Below, piece after piece: positions 56,603 through 64,000 of a stretch of DNA of 64,000 bases. Location of the stretch: contig JABTTQ020001806.1 of the NCBI GenBank assembly GCA_016081115.2, positions 124,001-188,000 of the forward strand, read 5' to 3'. The stretch's first letter is position 1; each line of letters opens with the position of its first letter. Made by a program: the position numbers and the translations under genes. Under the pieces are notes generated by a model. That model saw only the letters and a program-made list of their open reading frames with translations. It searched no databases and had not been told where the DNA came from. This DNA comes from Rehmannia glutinosa. Its lineage: Eukaryota > Streptophyta > Magnoliopsida > Lamiales > Orobanchaceae.

Positions 56603-59600
56603 CATATTTGACTCGTCTCATTCGAATCACATCCTCATAATTCTCATCTTACGTATCTTCTTTCATACACGGAATAAGGCGTGCGACCAAGCAAGAAAGT
56701 AAAGGTGAGGAGAGTTATATTAACTTATCACCAAACCAACATAACCCTACAACTCAATAACTCGTTTTGTACCCCAAACCAAGTGGTCGCACCCAGTTAA
56801 GCATCTCTAGATCCCTCAATGAAATAAATAGAGCATGCTCGACTCACTCAAATATGTTTCTATATTCATGACTAGTCAAACAAATTTCAACATAGTCGAA
56901 TCATAGAACATAATTGCGTTACCAACTTAATTCTTCCTCGGTCCCACATGCCAATTAGCTTGGTCTTGACAACTTTCATAGACATGCTCCGACAGACCGA
57001 ATCACACATAGCAATTGGATACATGCTAAAGTAGCATCGTCAAGCTTACACCGCATGACATGGTCCAAAGTCTCAAAGGGTACAAGAAAATAATATTGGC
57101 TCACACAGTGCCGAAGCAGGGACATGTTCAGTCACTTCCCATAAGCAGTCGTCTCAAAGCACATGTAGTAAGAATACATGCTATGATGGAGCTCCCGCTG
57201 AATTTAGGCATGTCACGCTCTAGACATCATACAAATCTTAGTCCAGCCAAATTTGTCTATAGAAAATAATAAGCCAATTTGTTATGATATCTAAGTATCC
57301 ACATGTCGGCATCACAATAGTGCATGAATCACTTTGATATCCACTCACCATTCACACTGCTAAGTACATGACTTATTGAGTATGCATATTGCACACACCA
57401 AACATTCGACAATGCTTACATAAACTAGCTAGCATTTCTTTTCTTCTTCCGAAGATATTGTTTCTTGAGTAAGAATATGATCTTTGACCATGGAGTGTAA
57501 ACACAGCTATCACTGAGCGGCTATAACTCAATGTTATTTCCAGTCATCACATTTTTGCCACATACATAGAGATACAACTCTTACGTATTTTCAATGAATT
57601 AATTGACCATCGTAGGCCTACCAAAATGATATCTCGATGAAATCAATGACGACTCAAGTCACATCCGGAGCTCCTTGATAAACAATCAATGCACTCTTAC
57701 TGCATTTCTTGAATTCATCGGGTGATCCACATAGATCTCCTTATTCAACTTCACTGAACTATGTCAACATCAATCATCCAGGACAAACATAGACGAAAGT
57801 GGCTATAATAGATAACATATCAGGCGAATTGAGGCAATCTCACCACTTAGGGAGGACATCTCAAAAAATTTATGCTCTTCTAACAGGCATAAACATTTCG
57901 TCCTTAGTCGAGCTATACACATGTTAATCAACCCATCTATATTGCACTTGACCTTCCGAAACCACATGTTTCAAATGGTCTTGCATCTAGGCAGAAGATT
58001 AACAAGCTCTTAGACTTTATTCTTAGTCATTCAACTCATCTTTTCCTTTGCAACAACTATCCACTTAGGGCATCAAGTGAAGTCACCTATTCAATCGACT
58101 CATCAACATCCACAAAAGTAATTGTGAAGGATATCCACTCAATCTCATATAGATGATGGGAAGTATTTCATATTCACTCCTTTTACTCGTGGAATTTGAG
58201 AATCCTTTGTGTGTGAGACACTAGCTCCCACTGACTTAGTGTCACTTCCACTATCCCAGCGATACTAGATAAGTTTAAAGTACAACATCCTCGCTAGAGA
58301 AATGAGCGCCTCCTAAGGATCTTGCAACTCGTATAGTTTCAAGATTTCTTTTAACCTCACACGTGCTCAAGAAATCCCTTTGAGGAGAAACCTAAATCTT
58401 GCGACTTGATTCTCCACTTGAGAACACATATTCTCGAACTTACATAGGCACTAGACTCACTAATTTGGGCTTGTTAACAAATTAAAGCTCATACAAGGTT
58501 GAAGAACCATTTGAAGACACATATTTTATAATGTAGGCAACAACAAGATACACAAATCAATTTGCGCCATCATAAATCTAACCATTTTGAAGTGATTGTC
58601 CCTTCTTTGCAAGCGCATGTAGCTGCAAAGTGTTTAGAACCATCATTCAACTGCAACTTTATTTCCTTCAAATGTGTGTCCAAACTAATTAGACACGCTA
58701 TTACCGCTCCCTATTAACACATCTCCATCTATTAAGAATCGCTCAAAACAATTTGGCACTTCTAACTGATGAGAGTGGGAATGTACTAACTTATAGTGTA
58801 AATAGAAATAAAGGAAAATATGATGCATTAATTTGTGCCTCACACTCATAAGTCTGCACTCAATTCAGTGGACTTAGATTTAAAGGAAAAGTAGTCATCT
58901 TACATTCTTCCACTAAGCTTATCCCGCTAGAAACAAATATGCAAAGAGAGATTGACCTTAGCGAGTTAGACAATAAAGCCTCCTCGAGCTAATATAGTCG
59001 TCCTCCTAACCTCACGTGCCACAATATCAATAGAAGACTTAAAAGAAATACTATCTAAAGCCAAGCATCACAAAGTCTTCTCACTCAACAAATATTCTAC
59101 AAGTGCATTTGTCAAAATGAGAGTACATCGACACATCAAGTTGATCACACCAACTATTAAGCTTGAGCAAACCCTCTTTAGCCTCTTCTTGTGAGATGTA
59201 TAGATGTACAACTCGATAATAGTCATACACATTTGCTCAATCTCAACCACATGCTAAGTCAACCAATATCTACAATCCACCCATGGAGAGACTTGGAGAT
59301 ATTAGCGAAAAAATAAGAGAGTAATTAAATTGCCAACCTTCAACTCATTACAATTACGAGCAAAGTTACTAATCTCATAAGTGCACTTAATATTTGTTGA
59401 TAGTTAATTGCCTCATTCAATAAAGTGACACACCTTGTCACTTTATGGATTATTTTATTCTTCTAGTTTTAGCTTTTGCTCTCGTCAAGCTACACTATGC
59501 TTGTCCCAACATTCAACTGAGTTGGTTTATGTCGGTCAGCACAAGCGACAAGTTTACTCACTTGTGTATTTCTCAATTTTTTTATAAACAACATCTAGAT

Positions 59601-60628
59601 AGACGATTTTCATTGATAATAACACAAGTTAGTAATATCCTTAATTCAACTCAAATAGCAAATTTGGATAACTATAGTATTTACTTGGGAGTCAGCTCAT
59701 ATTCCAAAAACACTTTTATTAAATTTGCAGCTTAAATAAATTAAAGCACAAAATTAATTCTTGATCCGTAAGTGTATCATCGGAATCTCAACTATGATTA
59801 TTTTGGGCAATTAAGTTCTTACATTTGCGACTTAAACAAATAAAGAGCAAATACTTTCTTTAATCTAAAAAAATATTGTCCGCATCTAAGTCGCGACAAT
59901 ACTGGATACTTATGTCTATTTTCATGTTAAATTGGCTAAACTAAAGTTGGTAAGTTTGGTCTAAACACTTTTCAATAAATTGCGCAATCAATTAGATACT
60001 GATCTAAAAATATTATTCTGGATCCAAGTAATATTTATTATTTTCTTAAATTAAATGAGATCTAAAATTTGCCTTGCCACCAAGGCTAGTAATCATCTCC
60101 CACTGAATTGAAGATCACAATAAAAATTACTGACCCATGAATAAAATTATCGATTTCCATAAATAAATCATGAATGCAACCATGCAATATAAGTAATTAT
60201 GAAAAAATAGCCCCCATGGGCGACATTGACAGATGGTGCATCATGTGGAGATAATTTAGACCTATTGTGGTAAAACAAAAAATATTCTCGTAAAATTGAT
60301 GTTACATAGCCTCCAAATCGGCTTAATAAATACATTCCTCGAAAAATAAAAGAAGTACATATTTTCAAAGCCTACTACATTAATCTAGAAAAATAAAAAA
60401 TAAGTGAGGATACCGAATTACCACTATTATAAAAAATTAACCCCCACAAATAATATTAATATAAAACAATAAACATTCACATATATGAGCACCCGTATGT
60501 CAATGTCCATTCATTCCCAACACATGATAATTCATATCACATCAACTCAATTAATTGCATCACAAAAAAATTGCAAACACATAAACAATTAATAAAACAT
60601 GCAACTCATACAATATACAAATCACATA
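56603..60628 (-). other. 4-kb non-coding stretch, possibly a large retrotransposon derivative
   Basis: No frame on either strand carries a recognisable motif; the longest are under 100 residues. The base composition is even and repeat-poor, unlike the AT-rich block near 40 kb. Minus-strand purine words like those beside the putative LTR recur (AGTCAGTGGGAGCTAG near 58240, TTCAGTGGGAGATGATT near 60100). Together with the PPT/LTR-like junction at 56590 this suggests the non-coding interior of a LARD-type element, but I cannot prove it. It is interrupted at 60629 by element G. Confidence 0.35.
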
Positions 60629-62069
60629 TGTTGGGAAAATTTATGTATAGATTTTGATGATACCATGTAAAACTTAGATCAGGAAGTTGACACCCCATTT
60701 TCTGTATAATTCAACTTATAATAGATAGGGCTGTATAAGCTGAGTTGAAGTCAGCTAAGTTGAAAATTACAAGACTCGACTGAAGATGGAAGTGAAGACT
60801 CAACTGTGTGTCAGCTGTGTGAAGTGAAGAGAAGACTCAGTCAAGTGATAGAAAAGTTGTCTCAGTCAGCTGACTGACAGCTAAGTCATTCCAAAATAAT
60901 TGGAATCGAATGTCAAAGAGGTATATCGCAGACAAGACTTGAAGAAAGCTGAAAGAGAGATCTGTTGTCAAGACAAGTCAAGGTTTTGCTGGAAATAGAC
61001 ATGTGTCAGGCTGCCAGCAATAAAGCTGTTTTGCTGAAAGAGTGCAAAAAATAAGGAACCAATGCGATGTACCTAAACACTTGCAGAGACAAAGGAAAGG
61101 CTACAAAGGAATTAGTTCATGGTACGATCTACATCAATGCTGCATGACAAGCCAAGCCAACAACCTATGAGTTTGATTTGAAAATAATGTCTATCTCTTC
61201 AACGGACATATTTTCAAATATACACAATAAAATGATGAGGAATCAAGTGAGAGAAGGTTACCGAGTTCAATACAAGCATACAAGCAATCAAGCAATAACC
61301 TGCAAATATCTCTCAAGCTTTTCAAAGAAATTTTCAAGCCTAACATCGAAGGAATTCAATCCAACACACTCAGTGAAGGAAAGGTTACTTCATCAGTTGA
61401 AGAGAAAAATTGTTTTCAAGAACAAATGGGTCTACTTTCCAAGGTTGAAGGAGAAGTAGTGAGGCTCTGGTTTGAACAGGTGCTTTGAACCTGTTGGAGG
61501 GCTAAGTGATCAAGTCCAAGGGTTTGAAGGAGGCTGAAGTAACAGGACAATTGTCTTGTGAAGAAACTGATAACTGCTTTGTAACCAAGCTTAAGTTACT
61601 TAGCAGATTTGTCTAGGAGTTGGAGAAGAGTGGACTAGAGGAATTACCCTAACCTCGAACCACTATAAACTGCTTGTGTCTATTTACTTTTCAAAGACAC
61701 TCATATTACTTGCTTTATTTTATATCTCTTGATAAGGTTAAACTTGCTTAAGTCTCATTGATAATAACCATTGCTAAAATAAGTGTTGAAAAACATGCTT
61801 AAAAATCATAAGGGTGAAGAGTCTTCCACTTTGACAAAACCAAATCATTTGAATTTCTAAGTGTTAGCTGAAAACAGCTAAGTTATACAATCAACAGATC
61901 GATCAGTCTATTGAGTGGATAACTTTGTTGTGTAAGCCAACTAGCTATCCCTCAAGAATTTAAGCGATTTGTGTTAACTCGAATATATTTTAAAAGGACT
62001 AAAATGAGAAAAGTTGGTAAGGTTTATTCACCCCCTCTAAACCTTGCACATCACCCTTTGGGCCCTATA
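60629..62069 (+). repeat. 5' LTR of element G
   Basis: 1441 bp from TGTTGGGAAAATTTATG to GGGCCCTATA. It ends in TA instead of CA, as does the solo LTR. The GCTGA/CAGCTGAC words are frequent (60740-60920). Homologous words in element C are altered or missing. Confidence 0.9.
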
Positions 62070-62071
62070 AG

Positions 62072-62083
62072 TGGTATCGGAGC
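62072..62083 (+). promoter_or_regulatory. Primer binding site of element G
   Basis: TGGTATCGGAGC, two bases after the LTR, identical to the site of element C. Confidence 0.85.
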
Positions 62084-62193
62084 GGTTAGTTCATTGAGCC
62101 TTCCCATTTGGTTACTTAACTAGATCTCATTCTTTTTCAAAGAATCAACACTTGAATTTTTAAAAGCTTTTATTTCAAAAGCAAGTTATTATC

Positions 62194-64000
62194 ATGGAAG
62201 CAAATCTAACTCGCATTCCAATGTTTCTTGTGGAAGAGTTTGATGATTGGAAAATTCGTATGCATGCTCATCATTAGCCCTGCATGATGAGATGTGGCTA
62301 GTGATTGAGGATGGGCCACTACAAATCTTAAAGGTCAAGACTATTGTAAGAAGGGCAACTCTGCTGAAGGAGAAGATGTTACACTGCGCGAACCTACACC
62401 TACCATGGTGGAATAACAACGTGAGTAGTCAAATGATGATCGAAAGAGATACAACCTTGACAATATTGCCAAGGATATACTTTATAAAACTCTTGATAAG
62501 GCTATGTTTAATAAAGTTAAATCTTGTAAAACAACCAAATAGATTTGGGAAAAACTCACTTTGATTTTTGAAGGGTCTGATCAAATCAAAGAAAATAAAT
62601 TAAATGTTGCAGTCCAAAAATTTGAAAATTTTAAAATGATTGCAGGTGAAAATCTGGATCAGCTGGATGCCAGATTCACAGAGACACCAATGAACTTTCA
62701 GCTCTAGGGAAGGAATATACATAGAAGGAGATGTGTATGAAAATCCTGAGGTCTCTCCCAGCTGAGTGGGAAATGAAGGTCATGGCCCCTGAGACATTCC
62801 ATGGATCTCACTAGGACATCAAACCATGAATTGTTTTATGATCTTGAGGCCTATGAGTTTGAGCTAAGAAGGAAAGAACAAGAAGAGACAGATGTACCCA
62901 AGACAGCTGCACTCATGGTTGGTGAAGCAAAGAGAGTTGAATCTAAGGAAACCATAGACCAAGAAAAGATTGCCCTGATGGTAAAAAGATTCAATAAGTT
63001 CTTTAATAAGAACTACAAAAGAAAAAGGGTGAATCATTAAGAAGACACTCAACACCATCCAAAGTAAGGGAGGATAAACTCACCCAAGAGAGCTGAACAT
63101 CAAAGAACTGAGTATCAGAGAGCTGATAACCAGAGAGCTGAAAGAGCTAACTTGCAGAGAGCTGAGAACCTGTGTTGGAATTGCAGGCAACCAGGACACT
63201 TTGTTGTTGACTGTCCTTATCCATCAGTCAACAAGTATAGAAATGAAGAGGAAAGAAAAGTCTTCAGGGAAAGAAGACAAGAAAAGAAGAAAGCCATGTT
63301 GGCTGCGGAGACTGCTAAAACAACCAAATGCAAGGAACCAGTAGAGTCAAATAGTAGTGAAGCTTACTACCCCAGTGATAAAGAGGAAGAGGCTTTGATA
63401 TGCCTCATGGCCAAAGAACAAGACTCCAAAGATCAAGAAGATGAGGCACAAACACTTCATCACCCATATAACTTTATGATTCTATTAGCAAAATAATGAA
63501 AGATTTTGAACACATAAAAACCTCTCACACACTCCTAAATGAGGAAAACGACCAGCTTAAATGCCAAAACTCACATCTGACTAAAGACCCAAGTACTCTA
63601 AGTCAAATAGCTGATGAGAACACAAAGCTGAAGGCTGAAATTGTCAAGACTCAAGCAGACTTAGCTGCTACAAAAAGAGGGAAAACAATCTTAAAAATGT
63701 GATTGCATCATTCACTAAGGCATCCAAATCATTGGATGAGCTTATAATGATTGAAAAAGAAAGTGGTAACAAGACAGACATTGGATTCAATTTCTTTGTG
63801 CATGCCCAAGTCCCTAGAGTGACTTGGAGAAAGGATCCTCAAGTAGTGAGGGAGTCCAAAAATCCAAAGTACCATATGTTGCACCAAAACCCACTCAAAA
63901 ATACAATCACAACCATGCTGACCCTAGATACAAGGGAAAAGGCAAGAAGCCAGCTGAGTATGCTGATAGGACAGCTGCAACCAAATTCAGAAGAGTCCAT
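62194..64000 (+). pseudogene. Broken gag of element G, cut by the window edge
   Basis: The ATG at 62194 opens MEANLTRIPMFLVEEFDDW. A stop or frameshift follows near 62275 (HAHH, then TAG). Later pieces: DEMWLVIEDGPL in another frame, the Gag body with FNKFFNKNYKRKR (about 62980-63030), a perfect CCHC zinc knuckle at 63173-63214 (CWNCRQPGHFVVDC), and the coiled-coil-like KDFEHIKTSHTLLNEEND (63496-63560). The piece VIASFTKASKSLDELI runs to the edge. The order is the same as in element C, with fewer breaks. The protein would package the element's RNA. Confidence 0.85.

Larger units (their letters stand above)
60629..64000 (+). mobile_element. SIRE-like Ty1/copia retrotransposon G, 5' part (continues beyond window)
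   Basis: The LTR at 60629-62069, the primer binding site and a gag are colinear with element C (gag start, CCHC knuckle, coiled-coil region). The 5-mer before it, ACATA (60624-60628), should recur after its 3' LTR outside the window. Its LTR is closer to the solo LTR at 1591-3058 than to element C (shared CTATA end, shared CCTCTAATCC-type block). Confidence 0.9.

Noticed and set aside
56757..56800. Weak resemblance of the AACTGGGTGCGACC word to 5S rRNA, as in Cassandra elements
   Set aside because: Only a few bases agree and the rest of the 5S sequence and its pol III boxes are absent.

Overview
The window is nuclear DNA of a flowering plant, most likely a eudicot. The evidence is a spliced plant-type mitochondrial gene with GT-AG introns, a fragment of a plant IQD exon, Ty1/copia elements primed by initiator tRNA-Met, and the usual angiosperm mix of hAT, Mutator, Harbinger and Stowaway-like elements. 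The sequence does not fix the genus. An asterid origin is only a guess from the flavour of the repeats.

Positions 1-27,350 hold a retrotransposon stack. A decayed copia element (A) runs from the left edge, and its 3' LTR lies at about 26,428-27,348. A reverse-orientation solo LTR (1,591-3,058, target duplication AACAT) and a whole copia element B (3,522-26,233, duplication ATTGT/GTTGT) are inserted into A. Into B went a non-autonomous hAT element (6,003-6,845, 8-bp duplication) and a 14-kb SIRE/Maximus-like copia element C (12,118-26,166, duplication GTAAA). C sits inside the 3' LTR of B and carries about 5 kb of extra coding-like sequence after pol. All gag/pol frames here are broken.

Positions 27,350-43,870 are repeats. 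They include an IQD exon relic, a minus-strand copia element F (28,263-38,146, duplication TGAAA, LTRs of 2.1-2.2 kb) that interrupts a tandem array of about 193-bp units, a tRNA-derived SINE, and an AT-rich 5-kb block. That block contains Helitron-like ends, a hAT element (42,542-43,212) and a small Mutator-type MITE.

Positions 43,870-49,200 hold the only host gene that looks intact: four exons (44,350-49,189) for a 96-residue protein that I read as succinate dehydrogenase subunit 7, a small membrane-anchor subunit of plant complex II. A Stowaway-like MITE lies just upstream. Its 3-kb third intron holds a Mutator-type MITE, two Harbinger/Tourist-like MITEs and a relative of the second.

Positions 50,336-55,483 are a 5.1-kb Mutator-like element with long inverted termini and a 9-bp duplication. 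Nested in it is a second one (52,400-54,550, perfect 9-bp duplication TTTCTAATA) carrying a fragment of the host splicing gene MFAP1, that is, a Pack-MULE. Positions 55,484-60,628 hold a second SINE and a long non-coding stretch next to a PPT/LTR-like junction, possibly a large retrotransposon derivative. Positions 60,629-64,000 are the 5' LTR and gag of another relative of element C, cut by the window edge.

Two minute poly-T insertions with perfect 16- and 18-bp target duplications (27,904-27,921 and 50,049-50,070) and the nested Pack-MULE are the most unusual observations. I see no tRNA or rRNA genes and no CRISPR array.
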